Below are positions 55,893 through 64,000 of a stretch of 64,000 nt of DNA, in pieces. Origin of the DNA: Rhizobium leguminosarum (GTDB lineage: Bacteria; Pseudomonadota; Alphaproteobacteria; Rhizobiales; Rhizobiaceae); contig NZ_MZMU01000012.1 of assembly GCF_004123835.1 (NCBI RefSeq), forward strand, positions 434,001-498,000. The letters run 5' to 3'. The translations under genes and the position numbers were made by a program. The notes beneath the pieces are model-generated. The model saw only the letters and a list, made by a program, of their open reading frames with translations, searched no databases and was not told the origin of the DNA. Positions within the stretch are counted from its first letter, which is position 1. Every line of letters begins with the position of its first letter.

Positions 55893-57716
55893 TCAAGCCG
55901 TTCTGCGAAGGGCGTAGGCGCTTTGCTGCGCGGTCTCGTTCAGATTGAACTGCCTGATCAACTGGCGAAGCGTGGCGCCTTCGTCGGCAAGCGATGCGGA
56001 AGCGGCGCTCGCCTCCTCGACCATGGCGGCGTTTTGCTGCGTGGTCTGGTCGAGACTGTTGACGGCCGTATTGATTTCCGCCAGCCCGACCGATTGTTCC
56101 CGGGCGGAGACGGCGATGGCCTCGACATGGCGGTTCATGGCAACGATCAGCTCGCCGATGGTTTTCAACGCTTCGCCGGTTTTCGAGACCAGTCCGACGC
56201 CGGCCGCGACTTCTCCCGCCGATGCCTGGATCAGCGTTTTGATTTCCTTGGCCGCCTGCGCGGAGCGCTGTGCCAGTTCGCGGACCTCCTGGGCCACCAC
56301 GGCAAATCCCTTGCCTGCCTCGCCGGCGCGCGCGGCCTCGACACCGGCATTGAGGGCCAAGAGATTGGTCTGGAACGCGATCTCGTCGATCACGCCGATG
56401 ATGTTGGAAATCTGGCTGGAGGATTGCTCGATCCGGCTCATGGCCTGGACCGCCTGGCTGACGATCTCACCTGATGTCGTCGCACCGGCATTCGCCTGCG
56501 CGGCCACCTCGCGCGCTTCCTCGGCGCGCTTTGAGGCGGATGCGACATTGGCTGTGATTTCATCGAGAGCAGCGGCTGTCTGTTCCAGTGCCGCTGCCTG
56601 TTGTTCGGTTCGTTTCGCCAGGTCGTTTGCGCTATTGGCGATTTCATTCGAGCCGCCGTCGATATTGACGGCTGATCCTGCCACTTTGGCGAGGGTCTGG
56701 CAGAGCTTTGCCACGGCGCCGTTGAAGTCCCGGCGCAGGCCCTCGAAATCCGCATCGAAAGGCTCGCTGATCTGAACGGTGAGATCGCCGCCGGCAAGTT
56801 GTTTCAGGCTCTCTGCCAATCCATTGGTGGCTTGTGCCATGGCCGCAGCCCGCGCGCGCTCGGTTTGCTCGCGGCGCTGCCGCTCGGATTCCGTCAGCGC
56901 CCGGTTCGTTTCGATATTTTCATCCGCTCTGATTTTGGCAAGCGCCGTCTGCCGAAAGACCTCCACCGCGCCCGCCATCGCGCCTATTTCGTCCGTGCGG
57001 CTGGAATAGGGGATCTGCGTGCTGGTGTCGCCGGCGGCCAGCCCGGTCATCGATTGCGTGATCTTGTTGATCGGACGCGAGATCTGGATTGCTACATAGG
57101 AGATCGCGCCCGCGACGATCGCAAACACCAGTGCCGTCAATGCCCAGGTCGTCCAGAGAATGTTCGAGTAGGTCGATTGGCTGCTTTCGTAGGACGCCTC
57201 GGAGCCATTGACGTTGATCGTCAGCAATTCATCGGCCAGCTCTTCCGCGCGGTCGACGAATGGCTCCATGTCGGAATAGAAGATCACCTTGGCGGCATCG
57301 TTGTCGTTCTTGCGGGATTTTTCCAGCATAGGCTCGGACGATTTCTGGTAGCCGGCGGCCTGCTCTTCGATCTGCTGCAGCAGTTGGGCTTCGCGCGGCG
57401 AGGATATAAGCGGCCGGTAGGCCGCAATCGCGTCGACAAGCTCAGTGCGCTGAGAGGAAATCTGTGTTTCTGCGGCGGCGATGGCCTGGTCGCTGATCGA
57501 CATGATATGGTTGGCGTAGTCGAACTTCATGCGTTCCAACTCGAAGCCGATATTGCGGGCTACCGAAACACTCGGCAGCCAGTTCTTGGCGATTGCCGTC
57601 GTATCCTGGTTAACCTGCTGCACGCTCCTAAGAGAAAACAGCCCGAAAATCAGGAAGATCAACGCAAACGCTACATTGATGATTATCAGCGAAGTTCGAA
57701 CCTGTGGCTTGCGCAT
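55893..57716 (-). CDS. Methyl-accepting chemotaxis protein
   Basis: The ATG at 57716 follows AGAAGG. The 607-residue protein has a short N-tail, span 1 (about 10-28), a helical periplasmic four-helix-bundle sensor (about 30-185), span 2 (188-210), a HAMP domain (about 211-264) and a signalling domain whose hairpin tip reads EIAFQTNLLALNAGVEAARAGEAGKGFAVVAQEVRELAQRSA. No CheR-docking pentapeptide is visible at the C-terminus. It guides swimming toward or away from an unknown signal and lies convergent with the two-component unit. Confidence 0.94.
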   Translation of the reverse strand: MRKPQVRTSLIIINVAFALIFLIFGLFSLRSVQQVNQDTTAIAKNWLPSVSVARNIGFELERMKFDYANHIMSISDQAIAAAETQISSQRTELVDAIAAYRPLISSPREAQLLQQIEEQAAGYQKSSEPMLEKSRKNDNDAAKVIFYSDMEPFVDRAEELADELLTINVNGSEASYESSQSTYSNILWTTWALTALVFAIVAGAISYVAIQISRPINKITQSMTGLAAGDTSTQIPYSSRTDEIGAMAGAVEVFRQTALAKIRADENIETNRALTESERQRREQTERARAAAMAQATNGLAESLKQLAGGDLTVQISEPFDADFEGLRRDFNGAVAKLCQTLAKVAGSAVNIDGGSNEIANSANDLAKRTEQQAAALEQTAAALDEITANVASASKRAEEAREVAAQANAGATTSGEIVSQAVQAMSRIEQSSSQISNIIGVIDEIAFQTNLLALNAGVEAARAGEAGKGFAVVAQEVRELAQRSAQAAKEIKTLIQASAGEVAAGVGLVSKTGEALKTIGELIVAMNRHVEAIAVSAREQSVGLAEINTAVNSLDQTTQQNAAMVEEASAASASLADEGATLRQLIRQFNLNETAQQSAYALRRTA

Positions 57717-57914
57717 GCAACACCTTCTTGGAAACAATGATCAGGCCCAAGTTTTAGACTTGTCGATCGTTTAGGGTGTGCGAATTCTAACATTCTGTAT
57801 TTAAAGAAAAATGAATGTATGTATGAGGCGCGGCGGGTCAGGCGGTGCGTCCGCTGCGCCTTAGCGGATGGCGCTGGTACGAGGACGGTTGTCGCCGAAG
57901 GGGGCCCTTTGCGT

Positions 57915-59306
57915 CTAATGCCTCTCTTGCGTCAGGATATCGCCGAGCACCTCGAAGACACGAGGATCGAGCGTCTGAGATACGTTGAAGCGCATGAAAT
58001 TCGTTGCCGATTGCGACAGGCTGAATGCGTTTCCGGGAGCCAGAACGATCCTCTTTTCTAAGGCGGCCCGCGCCACATCCGCCGCATCGATGCCGTCGGG
58101 CAGCCGGCACCAGAGGAACATTCCGGCCTGCGGCTCCAGCCAGGGCTCTATGCCGAGATTCTTCAGCCTGGCCGAGACCTCGCTCATCGCCCGGGAGAGC
58201 CGGTGTCTCAGCGTCTCCATGTGTTTGCGATAGCTGCCGTCGCTCAAGACCGTCAGCACCAGTTCCGCCGTCAGCCGGCCGCCGCCGAAGGAGGTGGCGA
58301 TCTTGAGGTCTGTCAGGCCGTCGATCCATTCCGGTTTCGCTACGACGAAACCGCAGCGGGCCGAGGCCGACAGGGTTTTCGAGAAGCTGCCGATGTGAAT
58401 GACCCGCTCGAGCCCGTCGAAGGCGGCAAGGCGGGGTGCCGGCGTATATTCGAAATCGGCGAAGATATCGTCCTCGATGATGGTCAGATCGAACTGATCG
58501 GCGAGTTTTAGAACCCGGTGAGCCGTAACGGGAGACAAGGTTGCGCCGGTCGGATTGTGGATGGCGGAGTTGGTGATGTAGAGCCGCGGACGCTCATCGG
58601 CGACGACTTGGGCAAACAGCTCGATATCGGGACCGGACGGCGTGTAGGGCACGCCGACGATCTTTGCCCGATGGGCGCGCAGCAGCGCATGGAAATTGAA
58701 ATAACAGGGATCGTCGACCAGCACCGTGTCGCCGGGTTCCAGCAGGAAACGGCAGAGCAGATCGATTGCCTGCGTGCCGGAATCGGCCAGCAAGATTTGG
58801 TCCGGGGAGGCTTCGATCCCGCGTTCGCCCATGCGCCGCGAAATCAGCTGGCGCAGCTGCGGCAAGCCGAGCGGCGAGCCGTAATCGGCAAGTGCCGGCC
58901 CGTCGGCGCGGGCAAGCGTTCTGAGCCCGCGGCGCATACCGTCCCCCGGCAGCCAGGAAGGCGGCAGCCAGCCGCAGCCGGGCTTCAGATCGGCTTCGCC
59001 CGCCTCCAGCGATTGCCGCGATATCCAGAACGGGTCGACGGCGCGGTCGAGCTTCGGCCCGGCCTCGGCAAGCGCAAAGGGCGCTGCCTGGTTGGCGACG
59101 TAGAATCCCGAGCCTGGTCTTGCCAGGATCGCGCCTTCGGCAACCAACCGCTCATAGGCGTCGACGACGGTCGAAGTCGACAGCTTCAACGTCGCAGCCA
59201 GCCCTCGGACGGATGGTAGCTTTGCGCCCGGCGTCAGGCTGCGCCCGGCGATGCGCTGCCTGATCGTCGCGGCGACCATCTCCACGCGTGTGCGTCCTTC
59301 GTTCAT
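57915..59306 (-). CDS. MocR-type GntR/aminotransferase regulator
   Basis: The ATG at 59306 follows AGGAAG; an ATG seven codons upstream has no site. The protein of about 463 residues has an N-terminal GntR winged helix (AATIRQRIAGRSLTPGAKLPSVRGLAATLKLSTSTVVDAYERLVAEGAI) and a class-I aminotransferase domain with HNPTG, SGTQAIDLLCRFLLEPGD and the PLP Lys in HIGSFSKTLSAS. MocR proteins use PLP to sense amino acids or vitamin B6. It is divergent from an EamA transporter gene across 106 bases, its probable target. Confidence 0.92.
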   Translation of the reverse strand: MNEGRTRVEMVAATIRQRIAGRSLTPGAKLPSVRGLAATLKLSTSTVVDAYERLVAEGAILARPGSGFYVANQAAPFALAEAGPKLDRAVDPFWISRQSLEAGEADLKPGCGWLPPSWLPGDGMRRGLRTLARADGPALADYGSPLGLPQLRQLISRRMGERGIEASPDQILLADSGTQAIDLLCRFLLEPGDTVLVDDPCYFNFHALLRAHRAKIVGVPYTPSGPDIELFAQVVADERPRLYITNSAIHNPTGATLSPVTAHRVLKLADQFDLTIIEDDIFADFEYTPAPRLAAFDGLERVIHIGSFSKTLSASARCGFVVAKPEWIDGLTDLKIATSFGGGRLTAELVLTVLSDGSYRKHMETLRHRLSRAMSEVSARLKNLGIEPWLEPQAGMFLWCRLPDGIDAADVARAALEKRIVLAPGNAFSLSQSATNFMRFNVSQTLDPRVFEVLGDILTQERH

Positions 59307-59412
59307 CCGTATTGCTTCCTGCACCATTACAGTTTCGCGAAATTGTAGCAGACTGTGACTGTCCTAACCATCCGTGTTGGCCGATAAGAGCTACAGAATG
59401 AAGGAGTGCACC

Positions 59413-60276
59413 ATGGACCGCATGGCATCGGGATGGATCAATGGTTTTATCGGGGTGGTGATCTTCAGCGGATCGCTGCCGGCGACGCGCGTGGCGGTGA
59501 TGCAGTTCGATCCGGTCTTCCTCACGGTGGCGCGGGCGGCGATCGCCGGCTTTCTTGCGCTCGGCCTGCTGATCGCTTTTAGAGAGAAGCGGCCGAGCCG
59601 GCGCGACATTCTCTCCCTGGCGGTCGTGGCGCTCGGCGTCGTGGTCGGCTTTCCCCTATTGACGGCACTGGCGCTGCAGCACGTCACCTCCGCCCATTCG
59701 ATCGTCTTCATCGGCCTGCTGCCACTCGCGACCGCGATCTTCGGCGTGATCCGTGGCGGAGAACGGCCGAAGCCGGCATTCTGGCTGTTCTCCGTCCTCG
59801 GCAGCGCGCTGGTGGCGGGATTCGCACTGACGCAGGGACTGACGGCGTCGCCGGTCGGCGATCTGCTGATGCTGGCGGCTGTCGTTGTCTGCGGCCTCGG
59901 TTATGCCGAAGGCGGCAAGCTTTCGCGCACACTCGGCGGATGGCAGGTGATTTCCTGGGCGCTCGTGCTGTCGCTGCCGGTGACGGTCGCGGTCGCGCTT
60001 TTCCATCGGCCGGCAACCTTCACCGGTATCGAAATGCCGGCGCTGCTCGGCCTTGCCTACGTCTCGCTGTTTTCCATGCTGATCGGCTTCATCTTCTGGT
60101 ATCGCGGCCTGTCGCAGGGCGGCATCGCCGCCGTCGGCCAACTGCAGCTGCTCCAGCCGTTCTTCGGGCTGGGGCTCGCGGCAACCCTGCTGCACGAGCC
60201 CGTGACCTGGACCATGCTCGCCGTCACGGTCGCTGTCATTCTCTGCGTGGCCGGCGCCCGCAGGTTTGCGCGGTAG
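59413..60276 (+). CDS. EamA/DMT-family transporter
   Basis: The ATG at 59413 lies six bases after AAGGAG. The 287-residue protein has about ten spans in two EamA repeats, with the usual FLTVARAAIAGFLALGLLIAF and HVTSAHSIVFIGLLPLATAIFGV patterns, and a second repeat ending in LLHEPVTWTMLAVTVAVILCVAGARRFAR. EamA proteins export or import amino acids or other metabolites. Its MocR neighbour suggests an amino-acid or B6-related substrate. Confidence 0.9.
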   Translation: MDRMASGWINGFIGVVIFSGSLPATRVAVMQFDPVFLTVARAAIAGFLALGLLIAFREKRPSRRDILSLAVVALGVVVGFPLLTALALQHVTSAHSIVFIGLLPLATAIFGVIRGGERPKPAFWLFSVLGSALVAGFALTQGLTASPVGDLLMLAAVVVCGLGYAEGGKLSRTLGGWQVISWALVLSLPVTVAVALFHRPATFTGIEMPALLGLAYVSLFSMLIGFIFWYRGLSQGGIAAVGQLQLLQPFFGLGLAATLLHEPVTWTMLAVTVAVILCVAGARRFAR

Positions 60277-60303
60277 GGGAGGATCGTGACGCTCTCTCTG
60301 TCC

Positions 60304-60918
60304 TCAGGTTCGGTCGAAAACCTCGGGCTGCAATTTCCCAATCTTCATCAGATGCTGCAACGTGTATGATATTGACAGAGCGTCGTCGAGCCCGTCATGT
60401 CCACGCAATGGAGGATGGTCAACGCCGTAGTAGTTGGCCAGTTTGTTGCTGGGTGTCTTTGCCAAATCCTCGATCGGCATGCCCGCAGCGATGAGAAGCT
60501 TGACGGCGTTGTCGAAGCGGCGGGCCGGGATGGAAGGCTGAATGCCTGCGACATAGCAGCTGATGGCCAACATGTTCAACTCGTCCTTGCCCCACGACCA
60601 AAACCGGGCGCCGCCCGAGAAGCTGTCGATGCCGGAAAGTGCATCCTCCAACGCCACGCCATGGGCGTCGATATCCTCTTCGGTGATGCCGGTCAGATTG
60701 GTGAAATAAGGATCGAGCGGATACTTCTCGCCGAAGCGATCGATGGGCCGAACATAGGACTTGTACGTATCGAGGATCGGAAACTCGCCTTCGAGGCCAA
60801 GCTTGACGGCACCGATCTGCGCAATGACAGGATCGGGATCGTGGGCCGCGCACCAAAATCTGCGTTGCGAGCCTTCCAGGCAAAGAAATTCACAGTCGAA
60901 TATGATGGCGGTCTTCAT
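60304..60918 (-). CDS. DEDDh-type 3'-5' exonuclease-like protein
   Basis: The 204-residue protein has the DEDD nuclease motifs: Exo I IIFDCEFLC (Asp8 and Glu10), Exo II around the SWGKDELNM aspartate, and Exo III HDGLDDALS, where the His five residues before an Asp marks the DEDDh branch. The ATG follows AGAGGAG. The fold is shared by DNA polymerase proofreading subunits and oligoribonucleases. Single gene, convergent with EamA. Confidence 0.85.
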   Translation of the reverse strand: MKTAIIFDCEFLCLEGSQRRFWCAAHDPDPVIAQIGAVKLGLEGEFPILDTYKSYVRPIDRFGEKYPLDPYFTNLTGITEEDIDAHGVALEDALSGIDSFSGGARFWSWGKDELNMLAISCYVAGIQPSIPARRFDNAVKLLIAAGMPIEDLAKTPSNKLANYYGVDHPPLRGHDGLDDALSISYTLQHLMKIGKLQPEVFDRT

Positions 60919-61169
60919 CGTCGACGCTCCTCTGACAAATTATCCGGATTAGTTTAAGGACGAATCCAACGCATGGAGCGCATCCAGATGCAAGCGCCCG
61001 GCGTCTCTTTGGAGGCCTGTGGCCGCCGGCCAAGCGTGCCACCTACAGGTGCTGCCTCGACAATTTCGCTCACCCGTTTTCGTCGACCGTGGCAAACTGC
61101 GATGGCGGTGATCGCGGCATTTCTCGCGAGATCACCATCCACCTGCTGAATTCAGACGGAGGCTCTGCA

Positions 61170-61907
61170 ATGACCGAAACGGGTCGGATCCTTGGTTCGG
61201 GTAAAGAGGCCGAGGTCTTCGAATATGGCACCTTGGCGCTGAAGCTGTACAGGCGAGCCGCCTCCAAGGCTTCGTCATTCAGGGAGGCTGCGAACCTGTC
61301 GATCCTTGAGAGGCTTGCGCTGCCGACGCCAAAGGTCCACGCGATCGGTGAATTCGATGGGCGCTGGGGCGTGTTGATGGATCGCGCGCCCAGCTCCTGT
61401 TTTGCCGACCAATTCGTCTCGACGGCAGGAAGAGCGCCGCTTGAAGACATGGCGCAACTGCATCGAAGCATTCACGAAAAACCCGGCGACGGGTTGCCGT
61501 CTCTCATGGCCAGGCTTTCCGCCAGGATCCGGCGAGCCGAGGGGCTGGATGCTGCGTCCAGAAAGCGGCTCCTGTTGGAACTCGATTCCCTTCCGGATGG
61601 CGACAGGGTGTGTCACGGCGATTTTCACCCCTGGAATATTCACGGGTCGGGGCAGGGGTTCATGATCGTCGACTGGCTCGACGCCTGCTGCGGCAATCCT
61701 CTGGCCGATGTCTGCCGAACATACGTCCTGTTGCACCATGCGATGCCGGACAGGGCGATGGGCTATGTCGAAGCTTACGCCTCGGTCACCGGATCGGAAG
61801 TCAGCGGCATTCTGGCCTGGCTTCCCGCGATTGCTGCCGCCCGGCTGACGGAAGGCGTTGCAAACGAAAATGATGAGCTGCTGCGGTTGGCTGGCCTTGG
61901 CCCATAA
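61170..61907 (+). CDS. Aminoglycoside-phosphotransferase-like kinase
   Basis: The ATG at 61170 follows a GGAGG site. The 245-residue protein has a small kinase fold: a glycine-rich loop ILGSGKEAEVFEYGTLALKLY, the catalytic HGDFHPWNIHG and metal-site VDWLDACCGNPLADVCRTY. The APH group phosphorylates small molecules or sugars. No resistance role is implied; the natural substrate is unknown. Confidence 0.88.
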   Translation: MTETGRILGSGKEAEVFEYGTLALKLYRRAASKASSFREAANLSILERLALPTPKVHAIGEFDGRWGVLMDRAPSSCFADQFVSTAGRAPLEDMAQLHRSIHEKPGDGLPSLMARLSARIRRAEGLDAASRKRLLLELDSLPDGDRVCHGDFHPWNIHGSGQGFMIVDWLDACCGNPLADVCRTYVLLHHAMPDRAMGYVEAYASVTGSEVSGILAWLPAIAAARLTEGVANENDELLRLAGLGP

Positions 61908-61982
61908 CTGTCGAAGCTCCAAACAAGTTGGTCTCCGCTTTGCGCGAAGCCGCCATTGCGGCCGGCTATCGGCCTGGCGGAT

Positions 61983-62510
61983 CTATTCGCTGTTTCCTCG
62001 GCCCTTTGCTTCCCGCACCAGGTCCGGCATTCCGTCATGCGGACCGAGGGCATGGGTTGGATGGTCATCCCACCAATCATCGTGCAGTGGTCGGCGGTGA
62101 GGGTGGAGTGGATAGAAAATGCGGTTCTCGGTCTCGTGGCGCTCGCCGACGACGAGGAGATGCACTTCGGCTTGCGTGTTGTTGAGGAAACTATGGGCGA
62201 TCCCGGTGCCGGCAGGAAATCCGACGGCGTCGCCGGGCTTCAGCCGATAGAGATGGCCATCGAGCCAGACGTCGGGCGCGCCTTCGATGACATAGACGAA
62301 TTCTTCCTCGGCGCTCTCGGCATGCGGAAAGGACGTGCGCCGGCCAGGCGGCAAGCGCTCGTGATGAATGCCCAATTTCGCCAGGCCGAAATAACGTCCG
62401 AAAGGCGCACCGATGCTCATCAACTCGTCGTCATCGTCATAGTGCGAGTCGTCAGGCCGTTCGATCTCGCTCCAGTGGACGACAAAGGAGGGGCGCTCCG
62501 ACGTTGCCAT
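61983..62510 (-). CDS. Cupin-domain protein
   Basis: The 175-residue cytoplasmic protein has an N-terminal region with an acidic run (SHYDDDDELMS) and a cupin barrel: PHAESAEEEFVYVIEGAPDVWLDGHLYRLKPGDAVGFPAGTGIAHSFLNN, with the usual His/Glu metal ligands. The C-terminal 45 residues are His/Asp/Pro-rich. ATG follows an excellent AGGAGG. Enzyme or binding function cannot be decided. Confidence 0.88.
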   Translation of the reverse strand: MATSERPSFVVHWSEIERPDDSHYDDDDELMSIGAPFGRYFGLAKLGIHHERLPPGRRTSFPHAESAEEEFVYVIEGAPDVWLDGHLYRLKPGDAVGFPAGTGIAHSFLNNTQAEVHLLVVGERHETENRIFYPLHPHRRPLHDDWWDDHPTHALGPHDGMPDLVREAKGRGNSE

Positions 62511-62738
62511 GGTAATCCTCCTGATGTGAGAGGTTCAGATGATTGAGGACACGGACATGCTGCCGTGAATGGAAGGCGACCGCAAGGGCGAAACGGCGGC
62601 CGCACGCAAGCGGTGTTGTTGGTCGTCGCTCGGCTCAGACGCGCCTTTCACCTTAACCCTCTCCCGGTCAACGGGGTCCGAAGGGCGGCGCCGGCAAAGC
62701 GAATTCTTAATCAATGGGCAGCCAAACGCACGGTTCCT

Positions 62739-62765
62739 CCATTCCTGCGACGAGCACAGGAATGG
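62739..62765. repeat. Hairpin related to the 42.7-kb inverted repeats
   Basis: CCATTCCTG (62739-62747) pairs with CAGGAATGG (62757-62765). The sequence shares the CATTCCTG…GAGCACAGGAATG core with 42663-42800. The remaining 62511-62808 interval has no gene signals that I can support. Confidence 0.65.
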
Positions 62766-62808
62766 GAAGAAAGGTGGTGCCGGCCTCATCACTGATTATA
62801 CGAACGGT

Positions 62809-63195
62809 TCACTTGGCAGGCACGACGAGCGGCGCCCCTTTGCGGACGATGTAGGTCGCCAATTCCGACGCCTTGCCGCTGCCGACGTTCTTCGCCGAGT
62901 GAGCGACGCCCGTGGGAATGAACAAGGATTGGCCGGCCTTCAGGGTCACCGGCTCACTGCCTTCGAGCTGGTATTCCAGCGTGCCCTCGAGGACGAAGGC
63001 GACTTCCTCGCCGGGATGCGAGTGGTTCGGCGCGAGAACGCCCGGGGCGATATCGACGCGGACCTGAACGACCTCGTGGCCGGGCACGTCGATATCGTTC
63101 TTGATGAGATCGGTGCGCTGTATCGGCTGTTCCGCGTGTGCTGAAGCTGCGCCGCCGAGAACAAGGGCGAGCGCGATAGCCTGGATCATTTTCAT
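62809..63195 (-). CDS. Exported cupin-domain protein
   Basis: From the ATG at 63195, after GGAAGG, the 128-residue protein has a signal peptide ending ASAHAEQ and a single cupin: VDIAPGVLAPNHSHPGEEVAFVLEGTLEYQLEGSEPVTLKAGQSLFIPTGVAHSAKN, with His/His/Glu/His metal ligands. It should be periplasmic. The role is unknown; such small cupins often bind a small ligand or act as dioxygenases. Confidence 0.88.
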   Translation of the reverse strand: MKMIQAIALALVLGGAASAHAEQPIQRTDLIKNDIDVPGHEVVQVRVDIAPGVLAPNHSHPGEEVAFVLEGTLEYQLEGSEPVTLKAGQSLFIPTGVAHSAKNVGSGKASELATYIVRKGAPLVVPAK

Positions 63196-63484
63196 TGTGT
63201 CATCCTTCCTGAATTGACCATTTGTCGGCTCATCGGCCGCATCGGGATTTAAGTCGATGATTGAACCAGGGATGTGTCGGCAAACCCGCATTTTTGTAAG
63301 CCAGTGTATCTGCGGCAGAGCGGGTTTGGTGTCGGTCTGCATGAGGCTGAATGGCTGGAGAACGGCTGCTCTTTGCGACATGGGGATGATTTTTTTGCCA
63401 GGCAGTGCAGACGTCCCGTCGCGCCGCACTTGCCAACCTGCCGTCATTTGAGGAAATAGCGTTGCATCGACATGAGGAGGTGGC

Positions 63485-64000
63485 ATGCAAATCGTCCTGA
63501 TCACCGGGCCGGCCGGCGTCGGAAAATCCACCTTGTGCTGGGAGATGAGCGCTCAGCTTGCCGCTGAAGGCGTGGCGCATGCGGTTGTCGAAACGGACGA
63601 ACTCGATCGCGTGTTCCCGCGCCCCAGCCCGGAGGATCTCGAGAAAATCCTGCCTGGAACGATCGACGTCAGCAGCATCAACCTGGCGGCGATCTGGTCG
63701 ACATACCGGGCCTTGGGGCACTCGCTCCTGATCATGTCAGGCGTCATGATGCACCTCGCTTTCGACCGGCGATGGATTCTGGCCGCCATACCCGACGCAG
63801 AGATCACGGTGGTTCGCCTGGCCGCCACGGAGCCAACGATCCTGGCGCGCCTCGCCCAGCGCGAGGTTGGCTCCGGTGCGCAAGAGCAGGCAGAGCGCTC
63901 GCTTCGACAAATCCGGCGCATGGCGAGCGAAGACGCCACGGGCATGATCGTCATGCACACGGACGGCAAGACGCCCGAGACGCTGTCGAAGGCGGTTTTG
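63485..64000 (+). CDS. P-loop NTPase / kinase-like protein (3' end outside window)
   Basis: The ATG at 63485 opens a frame that runs off the window after 172 codons. It begins MQIVLITGPAGVGKSTLC with a Walker A motif (8-15), then a DE pair in VVETDELDRVF that suits a nucleotide/substrate kinase. The C-terminal visible part is helical. It resembles the AAA_33 / gluconate-kinase-like small-molecule kinases. The end and the full domain list cannot be seen. Confidence 0.8.
   Translation, partial: MQIVLITGPAGVGKSTLCWEMSAQLAAEGVAHAVVETDELDRVFPRPSPEDLEKILPGTIDVSSINLAAIWSTYRALGHSLLIMSGVMMHLAFDRRWILAAIPDAEITVVRLAATEPTILARLAQREVGSGAQEQAERSLRQIRRMASEDATGMIVMHTDGKTPETLSKAVL

Noticed and set aside
1..64000. 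tRNA, rRNA, prophage, integron or complete insertion sequence
   Set aside because: I found no cloverleaf-like sequence, no rRNA block, no transposase or integrase motif, and no terminal repeats flanking such a gene.

Overview
The window looks like chromosomal DNA of a fast-growing Rhizobium (R. leguminosarum / R. etli group). It is GC-rich. It carries three copies of the RIME-type intergenic mosaic repeat (matched 'cttctcccc…ggggagaag' palindromes) and two further families of rhizobial intergenic palindromes. Its gene families (znuB-zur, type-II lumazine synthase under an FMN riboswitch, Ugp-type ABC operon, DUF899, DUF1194, MocR-type regulators) are typical of Rhizobiales. I see no rRNA, tRNA, CRISPR array, prophage or intact insertion sequence. 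Genes are dense, on both strands, and mostly accessory metabolism, transport and regulation.

0-12.5 kb: end of the zinc uptake locus (znuB, zur), small unknowns, a membrane methyltransferase-like protein, and a gamma-carbonic anhydrase plus fumarylacetoacetase-family pair. Next comes a textbook-like transcription attenuator (promoter, apparently leaderless Ser/Thr-rich leader peptide, alternative hairpins, terminator) ahead of a nucleotidyltransferase-domain gene. It is followed by a signalling cluster: a CHASE2-class III nucleotide cyclase coupled to a giant FecR-TPR-beta-barrel protein, with a divergent small membrane protein that resembles the Pycsar effector family (PycTM).

12.5-34 kb: repeated divergent regulator/target pairs. 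These are RidA+SDR / LysR; ampC / ampR; antibiotic-biosynthesis-monooxygenase-like / MarR + cytochrome b561; and PhyH dioxygenase / AraC. An ArsR-like regulator with a perfect 20-bp palindromic operator leads an MFS transporter. The FMN riboswitch and ribH lie at about 21.1-21.8 kb, and a second class III cyclase at 23.5 kb. A PerM/AI-2E-family transporter gene overlaps a two-helix K+ channel gene. A decayed fragment of the nearby LLM-class flavin oxidoreductase gene survives at 29.7 kb.

34-43.7 kb: a solitary DnaB-like RecA ATPase, then a ROK regulator divergent from a six-gene operon. The operon encodes a UgpB-like binding protein, two permeases, an ATPase, a glycerophosphodiester phosphodiesterase and an inositol-monophosphatase-family phosphatase. 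It would import and break down glycerophosphodiesters or glycerol phosphates. A PP1-like phosphatase follows.

43.7-64 kb: a DUF899 gene with a small membrane protein, divergent from an HTH/TPR regulator plus beta-propeller protein. Then come an autotransporter, a phosphotriesterase-family hydrolase, a GST plus alpha/beta-hydrolase pair, a GNAT, a CHASE4-type histidine kinase with a stand-alone receiver, a methyl-accepting chemotaxis protein, a MocR regulator divergent from an EamA exporter, a DEDDh exonuclease, an aminoglycoside-phosphotransferase-like kinase, two cupins and a truncated P-loop kinase-like gene.

All names rest on motifs read by eye, with no database search. The strongest unusual signals are the attenuator at 5.1-5.3 kb and the cyclase / FecR-TPR-barrel / PycTM-like cluster at 6.1-12.4 kb.
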